DNA of 38,988 nucleotides, from positions 1-38,988 of the forward strand of contig JBCCFD010000014.1 of the NCBI GenBank assembly GCA_039029915.1, in the 5' to 3' direction. The position numbers and the translations under genes are program-made. The notes below the pieces were generated by a model that searched no databases, had not been told where the DNA came from, and saw only the letters and a list, made by a program, of their open reading frames with translations. Every line of letters begins with the position of its first letter. The stretch's first letter is position 1. Positions 9,277-17,681 of this stretch are shown one piece after another. The DNA is from QQUD01 sp039029915. Lineage in GTDB: Bacteria; Chloroflexota; Anaerolineae; Promineifilales; Promineifilaceae.

Positions 9277-10635
9277 CTATTGGAGGTAGCCTAAAAACTC
9301 TTCTTGATATGCAATCATCGTGTCGAGCATCTCTTCCACGCCATGATACTGATTCACAATTGGATCAACGAGCAGCGCTTGTAACGCGAAGCGACGCGAC
9401 TTGTGGAGGATTGCGTCTGCGGTTAAATCATGCACAGCAACCTGATTGCGCAGTAAGCCTAAGAAACCGCTGGGGGGCCGTTCAATGGCCACACCATGTA
9501 GCCCATCTTTGTCCACAATCGCAGGCACTTCAACAGCTAACCATTCTGGTAGCTCGGGGATAAGATGACCTGTGTTTAGGATATTTACGGCCGCTTCCTC
9601 ATAGCCTGCATCGGTCAAAATGCCTTCCATAATAACGACAACCCGCTCTTTTAGTTTTAACTCAAGCTCTGGCTCGAGGTTCATCAGGTAATGCTTGTAA
9701 AAACGATAAAAATCGTTGATCCCTTTATGGTCGGTGACGTCAAAAGCCCACTGGATATACTCGCCAAAGTGACTGTCGCTGGTGATTGGTAAAAGGCCAA
9801 ACTTTTCTAAAATGACTTGGAAGACGCGACGTTCGGGCCAAGCTTCCACTGCTGATGCTTGATGGGCCTCTTCAAAAGACGGCCGTTTGCCTGTCTCTTT
9901 GAAATATTTCAAAGCATTGCTCAATGACGGCATATTGCCAAAAAACGCTGGTGCCTTAGCCCGAATATCGGGATAAGCATCTTTCCCTGTTTTGATATAT
10001 TCCGCTTTGACCAAGCAGCTAAAATGATTAAGTCCAGCCGCCTGTAACTTTAACTCGTCAAAAGGCACCCCCAAGATATCGGGCAGATAATGCTCTAAAG
10101 ATGCTATCTCATGACAAAGCCCAATAAAGCGCATATTCGGATAAGCGCGCTTAACTGTCGTGCAAATGCGGCTCATTGGATTGCTGTAGTTAAAGACAAA
10201 CGCCTCCGGGCATATCTTGTCAATATCAGCACAAATTTCCAAAATAGGGGGAATAATTCGCATCGCATGGAACAGCCCTCCCGGGCCGCCATTTTCACCG
10301 TACACCTGTTGAACACCAAACTGTTGTGGAATCCGCCAATCTAATTCCCATAATTCAAACCGATCGGCAACCTCTATCGAGATAATTACAAAGTCTGCCT
10401 CTTGCAGTGCTTCAGCCCGATCGGTTGTGTCAGATACACTAAATGGCAGGTCATGCTCAACAATAAACGCTTTAGCAGTTTCAGTCACCTGCCCCATCGT
10501 AACAGGATTGATGTCGTGCAAAGTAATATGAGCTCCTTGCAAAACGTCGCTTTGCAAAATGTCACCAATGGTGCCTAATCCAAATTGAGCGCTTCCAGCA
10601 CCAATTAATACGATTTTTTGCGTTGTGGTCGTCAT
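9277..10635 (-). CDS. GH4 NAD- and metal-dependent glycosidase (alpha-galactosidase/alpha-glucosidase type)
   Basis: 452 residues, GH4-sized. The N-terminal Rossmann motif is VLIGAGSAQFGLGTIGD (9-25). The metal and substrate signatures are NYSNPMSR (149-156), GLCHE with C174/H175 (172-176), and GLNHF with H204. GH4 enzymes use NAD+ and usually Mn2+ in a redox-elimination mechanism. The CHE and NPMSR forms fit the branch acting on unphosphorylated alpha-galactosides or alpha-glucosides, but the sugar cannot be assigned. A terminator between this gene and aglG (10654-10678) means it is read either by readthrough or from its own promoter. An SD-like AGGGAAA precedes the ATG. Confidence 0.85.
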   Translation of the reverse strand: MTTTTQKIVLIGAGSAQFGLGTIGDILQSDVLQGAHITLHDINPVTMGQVTETAKAFIVEHDLPFSVSDTTDRAEALQEADFVIISIEVADRFELWELDWRIPQQFGVQQVYGENGGPGGLFHAMRIIPPILEICADIDKICPEAFVFNYSNPMSRICTTVKRAYPNMRFIGLCHEIASLEHYLPDILGVPFDELKLQAAGLNHFSCLVKAEYIKTGKDAYPDIRAKAPAFFGNMPSLSNALKYFKETGKRPSFEEAHQASAVEAWPERRVFQVILEKFGLLPITSDSHFGEYIQWAFDVTDHKGINDFYRFYKHYLMNLEPELELKLKERVVVIMEGILTDAGYEEAAVNILNTGHLIPELPEWLAVEVPAIVDKDGLHGVAIERPPSGFLGLLRNQVAVHDLTADAILHKSRRFALQALLVDPIVNQYHGVEEMLDTMIAYQEEFLGYLQ

Positions 10636-10653
10636 AAATTTCCCTAATTCTCC

Positions 10654-10678
10654 AAAAAAAGAGCACGAAGATGCTCTT
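10654..10678 (-). terminator. Rho-independent terminator after aglG
   Basis: On the minus strand AAGAGCA, a 6-nt loop and TGCTCTT form a perfect 7-bp stem (10678-10672 with 10665-10659). The stem runs straight into a T tract (A-run 10654-10660 on the plus strand). It lies 56 bp after the aglG stop and just before the GH4 start, so it probably ends or attenuates the transporter transcript. Confidence 0.8.
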
Positions 10679-10734
10679 CGTACTCATGCTGTTTCTGACA
10701 ATTAAAAGTTAGCTTGTAAAGCGATCTCCGCTGC

Positions 10735-11835
10735 CTAACCCTTAACAGAGCCAGCTAATAGACCGCGCACAAAGTATCTTTGTAGCGAGAAGAAGACAAT
10801 CAGCGGCAGTATCATTGACACAAATGCCCCTGCCGTCAAAAGATGCCATTCGCTTCCTCGAGAGCCCACAATAGCAGCCATACGCTGTGTCACAAGCTCA
10901 AATTCAGGATTGCCGCCTAAAAAGATAAGCGCCACAAGATAATCATTCCATACCCAGAGGAATTGGAAAATTGCAAATGAGGCCAGTGCCGGAACAGAAA
11001 GTGGCAAAATCAGCCGAATAAATACTGTAAAGTGAGATGCCCCATCGATAAACGCTGATTCAAGCGTCTCGCGAGGAAGTTGACTAATGTAGTTGTAAAG
11101 GAGATAAATTGCCAGCGCAAGGCCAAACCCAGTATGCGCGAGCCATATTGCTAAGAACGTTCCGTTTAATTCTAATCGGCGATAATCGCGAAGGATAGGC
11201 ACCAGCGCAATCTGCAGCGGAACGACAAGTAGAGCCACCACCATAATAAACATCGGTCGGCGACCTGGGAACCGCATCCAGGCAAATGCATACGCTGCAA
11301 AGGCGGCAATTAAGATAGGAATGACGGTAGCCGGAATTGTAACGGCTAAACTATTGATAAACGCCCCGCGCATATCGTCACCGGGCACAATTTCAACAGT
11401 CCCATCTGGGCGGGTAAATTCAAAATCTTGGCCAGTTAGCACCTGCCGATAGTTATCTAAAGTAAAGTTGCGATCTGATGTCCAAACTTGCTCCTGAATT
11501 TCAACATTTCCAATGCGCTTATTGCCAATCCACGTGATTCTTTGGCCATCTGCGGTTTCGATCCCTTCGCGAAACTCTTCAAATGTGCCGGTGGCCCCAG
11601 CAATTTCCATAACGCTATCTGGGTCAAGTCCTAATTCTCTTGGGTCTAGCTCTTCAGTCGGTTGCCATTCGCGGTGTGGAAAAATATTCCACCAAGGCGA
11701 ATTGGAGATGTCGTCTCTTGTGCGAAATGATGAAACTAAGATGCCCAACGTTGGAATCGTCCAAATCAGAACGAGAATAAACAGTGAACCATTGACGAGA
11801 ATATCACCCCATAATCTTTGTCTGCTAGCACTCAT
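10735..11835 (-). CDS. aglG: Alpha-glucoside ABC transporter permease AglG-like
   Basis: 366-residue inner-membrane permease of the MalG type. TM1 lies near residues 15-36. An unusually long periplasmic segment follows (about 40-155, including SPWW and FTLDNYRQVL), then five more TM segments. The EAA loop that contacts the ATPase is ESAFIDGAS (259-267). The C-terminus GLLAGSVKG and segments such as LAIWLAHTGFGL closely recall rhizobial AglG, which has the same insert. A strong SD (AGGAGG) sits in the end of aglF, and the aglF TAA and this ATG are adjacent. It works with AglF, the binding lipoprotein and an ATPase not found in this window. Confidence 0.9.
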   Translation of the reverse strand: MSASRQRLWGDILVNGSLFILVLIWTIPTLGILVSSFRTRDDISNSPWWNIFPHREWQPTEELDPRELGLDPDSVMEIAGATGTFEEFREGIETADGQRITWIGNKRIGNVEIQEQVWTSDRNFTLDNYRQVLTGQDFEFTRPDGTVEIVPGDDMRGAFINSLAVTIPATVIPILIAAFAAYAFAWMRFPGRRPMFIMVVALLVVPLQIALVPILRDYRRLELNGTFLAIWLAHTGFGLALAIYLLYNYISQLPRETLESAFIDGASHFTVFIRLILPLSVPALASFAIFQFLWVWNDYLVALIFLGGNPEFELVTQRMAAIVGSRGSEWHLLTAGAFVSMILPLIVFFSLQRYFVRGLLAGSVKG

Positions 11836-12981
11836 TTAAAATGCCTCCTGTTCTCTAAACTGGCGCAGGTTGTAAATCATTACTGGAATAACTGCGATGA
11901 GCAGCACAATGGCAATGGCAGACCCAAATCCTGGATTTCGATTTGTAAACGACTGCCTATAGAACTGGGTAGCAATGACATGCGTGCCAAATTGCCCCCC
12001 CGTCATCACCCACACCACGTCAAATATCTTAAGCGTGAAAATGACAACCGTTGTAAAAACAGTAATGATTGTGCCCTGAATATAGGGGATCATAACTTGG
12101 AAAAAGATTTGAATTTCGTTGGCCCCGTCTACGCGGCTGGCCTCCATCAACTCTTGGGGAATGCCTTTGAGCGCTGCCGAAAATAACACCATAGCAAACC
12201 CTGCTTGTAGCCAAATGACAATCACAATTAAAAATAGATTGTTTAGCGGTGCAACATCGACCCACTGTGCCCAAGCTCGAGGTTCACCACCAAGACCCGT
12301 TACGATAGCGTTTAAAAGACCAATTTGGGTTTGCCCTTCTGGGCGAAACTCATAAATAAAGTTCCAGATAACGCTTGCCCCAACGAAAGAGATGGCCATT
12401 GGCAAAAAGATCATCGACTTGGCAAATTTTTCAAATCGGCTGCGGTCAGCCAAAACAGCAATCAGGAGGCCAAAAGCAACAGAGAGCGTGCTTCCAAAAA
12501 GAATCCACATTAGATTATTGCGGAAGGCTTCTATCATAAGGCGCTCAGTAAATGCCGAAACGTAATTGTTTAGCCCAATAAATGCATCGCTGTTTAACTG
12601 CTGTATAAAGTTCATGTCGTCTGGAGGACCTGTACGGTCAAAAAAGCTGATCCAGAGTGTACGAAGCGTCGGGATTGCTAAATACCAAAGCAGTAAAGCA
12701 ATGCCAGGCCCTACAAAAACAAAGGGCTGTAAACGGGCTGTCCATGATTCCGGTAGGCTTTCTACGATGTTATTAAAACCCCAATAAAGAAGGGCAATAC
12801 CACCTACACCCCAAAATATTGCAATAATAGCAATGATTCCACGATCGGCTGTGCTATCCCGCAGATAAAAGAATCCTGATATAAGCACTAGGAATGTTGC
12901 ACTTAATATAACGATAGAGACTATAAAGCTTTGTAGTGAAAAAGACTGATTAGAGTCTGCAGATGAAGGCGACAAAGCCAT
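11836..12981 (-). CDS. aglF: Alpha-glucoside ABC transporter permease AglF-like
   Basis: MalF-type permease. The frame is open from 13008, but the ATG at 12981 is preceded 5 nt away by a strong SD (AAGGAGGAG), so the start is placed there (381 aa). Two hydrophobic segments (about residues 24-48 and 56-78 of the longer frame) precede the conserved permease core that starts near FVFVGPGIALLLWYL. The EAA loop is EASRVDGAN (289-297 of the longer frame). The protein ends FREQEAF. It pairs with the adjacent aglG to form the membrane channel, and lies about 210 bp after the binding-protein gene. Nothing looks damaged. Confidence 0.9.
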   Translation of the reverse strand: MALSPSSADSNQSFSLQSFIVSIVILSATFLVLISGFFYLRDSTADRGIIAIIAIFWGVGGIALLYWGFNNIVESLPESWTARLQPFVFVGPGIALLLWYLAIPTLRTLWISFFDRTGPPDDMNFIQQLNSDAFIGLNNYVSAFTERLMIEAFRNNLMWILFGSTLSVAFGLLIAVLADRSRFEKFAKSMIFLPMAISFVGASVIWNFIYEFRPEGQTQIGLLNAIVTGLGGEPRAWAQWVDVAPLNNLFLIVIVIWLQAGFAMVLFSAALKGIPQELMEASRVDGANEIQIFFQVMIPYIQGTIITVFTTVVIFTLKIFDVVWVMTGGQFGTHVIATQFYRQSFTNRNPGFGSAIAIVLLIAVIPVMIYNLRQFREQEAF

Positions 12982-13150
12982 CGTTCTCCTCCTTGAAAAG
13001 CCCATCAACTGAAAAGGGGAAATATGTGGGTTGATGAACAGATACTATTCTACTCTTCCAAAACTGAGTGTGAGCTACAGAATGTAATTGACAGAAGTTT
13101 TCCTCTAATGCTTTGAATAGCTTCTGCCAATTACAGTTTGGTTTTGAAGA

Positions 13151-13177
13151 TAGAAAACGGCAAACGGCCGTTTTCTA
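13151..13177 (-). terminator. Hairpin after the binding-protein gene (partial terminator or mRNA stabiliser)
   Basis: TAGAAAACGG (13151-13160) and CCGTTTTCTA (13168-13177) form a perfect 10-bp stem with a 7-nt loop, 17 bp after the binding-protein stop. The loop and right arm contain an AACGGCCGTT copy (13163-13172). The T tract on the minus side is weak. It may therefore protect the upstream mRNA or partly end it, keeping the binding protein more abundant than the permeases. That role is inferred. Confidence 0.6.
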
Positions 13178-13193
13178 TTTTCAGTTGGTTAGC

Positions 13194-15986
13194 CTATTCA
13201 GGCCAGGTTGAATCAATTTCTTGCATGGCTGTGTCTAGGTCAATAGAACCGGCAACAAAGCTAGAAATTTGTTCCCAGAAAGAACCAGCGCCTACTTCAC
13301 CAGGCATGAGGTCAGACCCGTCAAAGCGGAAGCTTGTGGCGTTGGCCACCAATTGGGAAATACCCCAATCTAAGTCAGACCCGTACATGTCTTGGGTTGC
13401 GGTTTGGTGAGCAGCGATAGCGCCACCCCCTTCCATCCAACCAGAAACTGATTGAGGAACCGTGAAGTATTCCATCAAAGCGCGAACTTCTGGGCGATCA
13501 TTGAACATGGCAACGAGGTCACCAGCAACAAGGAACGGCCGTCCAAAATCTTCATCAACTGGTGGTAGATAGAAGAAGTCGTAATTTTGTTGGTACTCAG
13601 CTCCATCAGGGAAGAAGCTGGTGATGAAGTTAGCTTGTTTGTGGAGCCAGCACTGTGGTGGATCATCAAACATCGGGGTTGGGGCATCACCAAAGTTCGT
13701 AGAAACGATAGAGGCACGGCCACCAAGCACGTAGTCATCGTTGAACCAAATTTCACTCCAAGTGTTAATCGCGTTCTTTACTTCTGGAGAGTCGAAGGCT
13801 AGTTCACCAGCAACCCAAGCGTCGTAGTTCTCGAGAGAGGTGGTGCGGAGCATCATCTCTTCGGTCCAGTCGGTCGCGGCCCAACCGGTTGCGGCACCAG
13901 ATTCAATACCGATACACCAAGGGGCATCCCCATCGCTAGCAATTTGCTCGGTGAGGGCTAGTAGCTCATCCCAAGTGGTTGGGATTTCATAACCAGCCGC
14001 TTCAAAATCATCAACTGGATACCAAACAAGTGATTTACCAGAGTAGCGCATCATAACGCCGTATTCGGTGCCATCAACGGTGTTGAACTCGCGCCAACCT
14101 TGATTGTACTGCTGTGATAGCCATTCTGCAGAGATGAATTCAGTGACGGGCACAATATGGCCTTCGCGGGCAAAGTTAGCAAAGAGACCGGGTTGAGGGA
14201 AGTCAACGATGTCAGGGGCATCACCAGCGTCAACGCGAATGTTGATAGAGCCTTCGAACTCTTTGTTGCCGATGTAGTTAACGGTAATACCAGTTGCCTC
14301 TTCGAAGGCACGCATTGATTCGGAGAATTTAACACCATCAACGTCGTTGCCTTCAAAAGCACCGTCAACAGTGACCGTCGTGCCAGCATAATCACCATTT
14401 AAGGCTGCTTCGAGCGCTCCACCGGGCATGACGGCAAAGCCTGCATCGGACATATTTTCGTCCATGGCCTCGTCATCATCTTCGGTCACGCTTTCAACGC
14501 CCGCAACGCCTTCTGGCCAAGTTGCATCGATGGCTTGCATCGCTTCGTCCAAGCTGATTGAGCCAGCCACATAGCTAGAAATTTGTTCCCAGAAAGAACC
14601 AGCACCTACTTCACCAGGCATGAGGTCAGACCCGTCGAAGCGGAAGCTTGTGGCATTGGCCACCAATTGGGAAACGCCCCAATCTAAGTCAGACCCGTAC
14701 ATGTCTTGGGTCGCGGTTTGGTGAGCAGCGATAGCGCCACCCCCTTCCATCCAACCAGAAACTGATTGAGGGGTCGTGAAGTATTCCATCAAAGCGCGAA
14801 CTTCTGGACGATCGTTGAACATGGCGAGAAGGTCACCAGCAACAAGGAACGGCCGTCCAAAGTCATCACCGATAGGAGGCAAGTAGAAGAAATCGTAATC
14901 TTGTTGATACTCAGCCTCATCAGGGAAGAAGCTGGTGATGAAGTTAGCTTGTTTGTGGAGCCAGCACTGTGGTGGATCATCAAACATTGGGGTTGGGGCA
15001 TCACCAAAGTTGGTGGAAACAATAGAGGCACGGCCACCTAGCACATAGTCATCGTTGAACCAAATTTCGCTCCAAGCTTCAATTGCATTTTTAACCTCAG
15101 GCGAGTCAAAAGGTAGTTCTCCAGCGACCCAAGCATCGTAGTTGTCAAGAGAGGTAGTGCGAAGCATCATCTCTTCGGTCCAGTCGGTCGCGGCCCAACC
15201 GGTCGCGGCACCAGATTCAATACCGATACACCAAGGGGCATCCCCATCGCTCACGATCTGGTCTGTTAAAGTAACAAGCTCATCCCAAGTGGTAGGCACT
15301 GCATAGCCAGCCGCTTCAAAATCATCAACTGGATACCAAACGAGTGATTTACCAGAGAAACGCATCATAACGCCGTACTCGGTGCCATCAACGGTGTTAA
15401 ACTCACGCCAACCTTGGTTGTATTGCTGCGCTAACCATTCTTCGGAGATGAAGTCAGAAACGGGCACAATATGGCCTTCGCGGGCAAAGTTAGCAAAGAG
15501 ACCAGGTTGAGGGAAGTCGACGATGTCAGGGGCATCACCAGCGTCAACGCGAATGTTGATAGAGCCTTCGAACTCTTTGTTGCCGATGTAGTTAACGGTA
15601 ATGCCAGTTGCTTCTTCGAACGCTTTCATCGATTCGGCGAACTTGACACCATCAACGTCGTTGCCTTCAAAAGCACCATCAACGGTGACAGTCGTGCCTG
15701 AATAGGTTCCCTTCAAGGCTTCTTCCAAAGCGCCGCCAGGCATGACGGCGAAATCAACTTCTGCCATGGCTTCGTCATCCATAGCTTCGTCGTCCATGGC
15801 TTCATCGTCCATGGCTTCGTCATCCATAGCTTCGTCATCCATAGCTTCGTCATCCATGGCTTCATCTGACTCAACTGCGGGTTCGTCAGCAGGTTCGTCA
15901 GCTGGCTCATCGGAAGAACAAGCGGCCAAAATTAGCATTGAGGCTAATAGGAGGGCCAATAAGCGTAACCAATTATTTTTTTTCAT
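13194..15986 (-). CDS. aglE: Fused tandem alpha-glucoside-binding lipoprotein (two AglE-like domains)
   Basis: 930 residues. The signal peptide ends in the lipobox LAAC with lipidated C23. A DEP-rich stretch and seven DEAMD units (about 39-73) act as tether. Domain 1 starts at VMPGGALE and ends at ATWPE. A linker containing DDDEAMDENMSDAG leads to domain 2, which runs to the C-terminus STWPE. The two domains are about 92% identical by eye (roughly 34 differences in about 415) with an exact period of 438 codons (1314 bp). Each carries the AglE-family segment APWCIGIESGAATGWAATDW. A normal AglE is one domain of about 420-450 residues, so this is an in-frame gene duplication. SD GGAGGAG lies about 11 nt before the ATG. 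It should sit outside the membrane and feed AglFG. Confidence 0.92.
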   Translation of the reverse strand: MKKNNWLRLLALLLASMLILAACSSDEPADEPADEPAVESDEAMDDEAMDDEAMDDEAMDDEAMDDEAMDDEAMAEVDFAVMPGGALEEALKGTYSGTTVTVDGAFEGNDVDGVKFAESMKAFEEATGITVNYIGNKEFEGSINIRVDAGDAPDIVDFPQPGLFANFAREGHIVPVSDFISEEWLAQQYNQGWREFNTVDGTEYGVMMRFSGKSLVWYPVDDFEAAGYAVPTTWDELVTLTDQIVSDGDAPWCIGIESGAATGWAATDWTEEMMLRTTSLDNYDAWVAGELPFDSPEVKNAIEAWSEIWFNDDYVLGGRASIVSTNFGDAPTPMFDDPPQCWLHKQANFITSFFPDEAEYQQDYDFFYLPPIGDDFGRPFLVAGDLLAMFNDRPEVRALMEYFTTPQSVSGWMEGGGAIAAHQTATQDMYGSDLDWGVSQLVANATSFRFDGSDLMPGEVGAGSFWEQISSYVAGSISLDEAMQAIDATWPEGVAGVESVTEDDDEAMDENMSDAGFAVMPGGALEAALNGDYAGTTVTVDGAFEGNDVDGVKFSESMRAFEEATGITVNYIGNKEFEGSINIRVDAGDAPDIVDFPQPGLFANFAREGHIVPVTEFISAEWLSQQYNQGWREFNTVDGTEYGVMMRYSGKSLVWYPVDDFEAAGYEIPTTWDELLALTEQIASDGDAPWCIGIESGAATGWAATDWTEEMMLRTTSLENYDAWVAGELAFDSPEVKNAINTWSEIWFNDDYVLGGRASIVSTNFGDAPTPMFDDPPQCWLHKQANFITSFFPDGAEYQQNYDFFYLPPVDEDFGRPFLVAGDLVAMFNDRPEVRALMEYFTVPQSVSGWMEGGGAIAAHQTATQDMYGSDLDWGISQLVANATSFRFDGSDLMPGEVGAGSFWEQISSFVAGSIDLDTAMQEIDSTWPE
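15765..15869 (-). repeat. Seven 15-bp tandem repeats encoding the DEAMD tether
   Basis: Seven consecutive 15-bp units (plus-strand form CATGGCTTCGTCATC with a few substitutions) encode DEAMD in the lipoprotein linker. The unit is a multiple of three, so gain or loss of units changes tether length without breaking the frame. A single related DDDEAMDEN stretch lies between the two binding domains. Confidence 0.93.
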
Positions 15987-16025
15987 TATAGGAATCTCCT
16001 CCGTGGAAATAACTTAATAATTGTT

Positions 16026-16048
16026 GTGACACATCTTTTGACTGTCAC
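16026..16048. promoter_or_regulatory. Inverted repeat upstream of the binding-protein gene
   Basis: GTGACA (16026-16031) and TGTCAC (16043-16048) form 6-bp arms with an 11-nt spacer, 40-62 bp before the lipoprotein ATG. The position suits a regulator site or leader structure. No regulator can be named from the sequence. Confidence 0.35.
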
Positions 16049-16084
16049 GATTGATAAAAAGATAGATTTTCAAACTTTTTCGTT

Positions 16085-16096
16085 TTTATCGATAAA
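16085..16096. promoter_or_regulatory. Candidate LacI-type half-strength operator TTTATCGATAAA
   Basis: A perfect 12-bp palindrome with a central CG, as in LacI/GalR-family operators. It lies in the 143-bp gap between the regulator gene and the transporter operon, about 100 bp before the lipoprotein ATG. It differs in sequence from the palindrome upstream of the regulator gene, so a shared regulator is uncertain. Confidence 0.35.
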
Positions 16097-16129
16097 GCCT
16101 CCTCGTTTGAAAACATCGACTTGAAGTAC

Positions 16130-17146
16130 CTATTGGCTCGTAGGTGGGGCTGTGGTTCTTCGCTCAATGAGTTTGGAAGCAAGCACCGTTTTCTCGATGA
16201 TTTCAGTTTGGTTTGTGATTAGATTAAGTAACAGCTTTGCACCATGAGCACCGGCATCGAAGAGGCTTTGTCGCATGGTGGTAAGGTGCAGATATTCTGA
16301 AAGCTCGATGTCATCGTATCCGACAATCGAAAGGTCATCTGGAATATTGATGTTGAGCATTTCAGCGGCTTGAAGCACGCCAAAAGCGTGGGTATCACTG
16401 TAGGCAAAGATAGCTGTAGGGGGATCGGGATGCGTCAGAAGCTTAACGGCCGTTTCTCGGGCAGCATCCTTATCGACATCACACTGCAGAAAATAATCGG
16501 GTCTAAACGGGATGCCCGCTTCTTTTAAGGCCGTTCGATACCCTTCGTGCCGTTGAAAAACAGACCGATAGTTAAATGGCGTTTCCAGCAAAAAGTCGCT
16601 CACCATGCCAATTTTTCGATGTCCGAGCTCGATCAGATGGTTTGTGGCTTTGTATCCCCCGTTTAGATCATCAATCAGAACTCGAGTAAAGGCGTCATGA
16701 TCGGCATCAACTAAGACGGTTGGTACTTTTGAACCGAGAAAACGCTCAGCGTGTTCCTTATGGGGGATTATTGACATAATAAGTAAGCCGTCGGTTCGTT
16801 CAGGTCGTGAAAGCTGCCGAAAATATTTATCTCTCGATGCAGCTGAGTCTACGTTATAAATAATGAAGTCATACTCAGATTGGGCAAAAACAGATTCTAA
16901 ACCGCGTAAACGTTGTACAAACGCAGGTCGTGTGAAGAAGGGGGCTAAAACCGAAACGGTATACGTCTTTCCAAGAGAGAGTCGGCGCGCCATTTCATTT
17001 GGCTGATAGTTAAGCGCTTCGATAGCTTGCTTGACTTTTTGACGCGTCTCATCGGACACAGCGTTGCTATTATTAATCACGCGCGACACGGTTCCAACAC
17101 CAACGCCCGCGATCCTAGCAACATCTTTTATTGTGGTTTTTGCCAC
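16130..17146 (-). CDS. LacI/GalR-family transcriptional regulator of the alpha-glucoside locus
   Basis: 338 residues starting with GTG; SD TAGGAG lies about 7 nt upstream. The N-terminal HTH reads TTIKDVARIAGVGVGTVSRV, followed by the hinge helix region NEMARRLSLGKT. The rest is a periplasmic-binding-protein-like effector domain (LLIMSIIPH, TNHLIELGHRKIGMV, PTAIFAYSD, SIVGYDD). Such proteins usually repress sugar genes until a sugar binds. It lies directly upstream of, and on the same strand as, the binding-protein/permease operon, which points to control of that operon. A 24-bp perfect palindrome about 130 bp before its start suggests autoregulation (inference). Confidence 0.93.
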   Translation of the reverse strand: MAKTTIKDVARIAGVGVGTVSRVINNSNAVSDETRQKVKQAIEALNYQPNEMARRLSLGKTYTVSVLAPFFTRPAFVQRLRGLESVFAQSEYDFIIYNVDSAASRDKYFRQLSRPERTDGLLIMSIIPHKEHAERFLGSKVPTVLVDADHDAFTRVLIDDLNGGYKATNHLIELGHRKIGMVSDFLLETPFNYRSVFQRHEGYRTALKEAGIPFRPDYFLQCDVDKDAARETAVKLLTHPDPPTAIFAYSDTHAFGVLQAAEMLNINIPDDLSIVGYDDIELSEYLHLTTMRQSLFDAGAHGAKLLLNLITNQTEIIEKTVLASKLIERRTTAPPTSQ

Positions 17147-17681
17147 AGCTACTCCTACGTTTTGGGAAGCCTAAACTACACCATTGGTCAAAATGGTGTT
17201 TTGTTATAAATTGTTTGGATTTTTGTCGGAATTTAGCTACTTTGTTCTAAAATGTGTGAAATTTGTGATCCTATCTCCTATATGGAACCGGTTCCATATA
17301 GTCAAACTATACAAATGTTGACGGATTGTGTCAAGAAATTGCACATATTTGTTATTTTTGGGTTTTTGGAGATTGAGAAATGAACTCTAAAGCTGTTCCA
17401 ATAAAGAAGGATTTATCACTTAGATTTCTTTGATAAAAAGGGTGAATAAATGGAGAACAAAAACTATCTTAGTTGGGTAAACGATTTTGTTCTCCTAAAA
17501 TAGGCCTTTGTGAAAGGGGAAAGGATTTAGATATAGTGTTGTAAATTACGCTTCATGACCTGGGGCCTTTTAAGTGTTCCGAAGTTTCTAAGTTGAAAAC
17601 CCAGCTAGATAAACGCTTCGGAACCTTGAGGAAACGAAGTTTATAGCCGTCGTTTTATTCTAAGCAAGAACTTCGTTTTAT
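17147..17681. other. 535-bp intergenic region with an operator-like palindrome and three long inverted repeats
   Basis: No gene is supported here. Besides the palindrome at 17278-17301 it holds three inverted repeats. They are GGAGAACAAAA/TTTTGTTCTCC (17452-17462, 17485-17495), GTTCCGAAG/CTTCGGAAC (17576-17584, 17616-17624) and AAACGAAGTT/AACTTCGTTT (17632-17641, 17669-17678). Loops are 22-31 nt, and none has a classic terminator T tract. The two nearest the oxidoreductase stop may close its transcript. The region is AT-rich and has no ACGGCCGT. Confidence 0.7.
17278..17301. promoter_or_regulatory. 24-bp perfect palindrome, probable LacI-family operator
   Basis: The sequence is self-complementary over 24 bases, with core TATGGAACCGGTTCCATA (17281-17298). 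The central CG and the TGGAACCGGTTCCA layout fit LacI/GalR-family operators. It sits about 130 bp upstream of the GTG of the LacI-type gene and so could serve autoregulation. No second perfect copy was found near the lipoprotein gene. Confidence 0.7.

Noticed and set aside
13194..15986. Assembly artefact as explanation of the doubled binding domain
   Set aside because: Copies differ at scattered positions and the linker differs, which a collapsed or duplicated assembly would not give; long reads would still be the proof.
15742..16017. Plus-strand frame rich in MASSS repeats
   Set aside because: It is the complement of the DEAMD minisatellite and the signal-peptide region of the lipoprotein gene.
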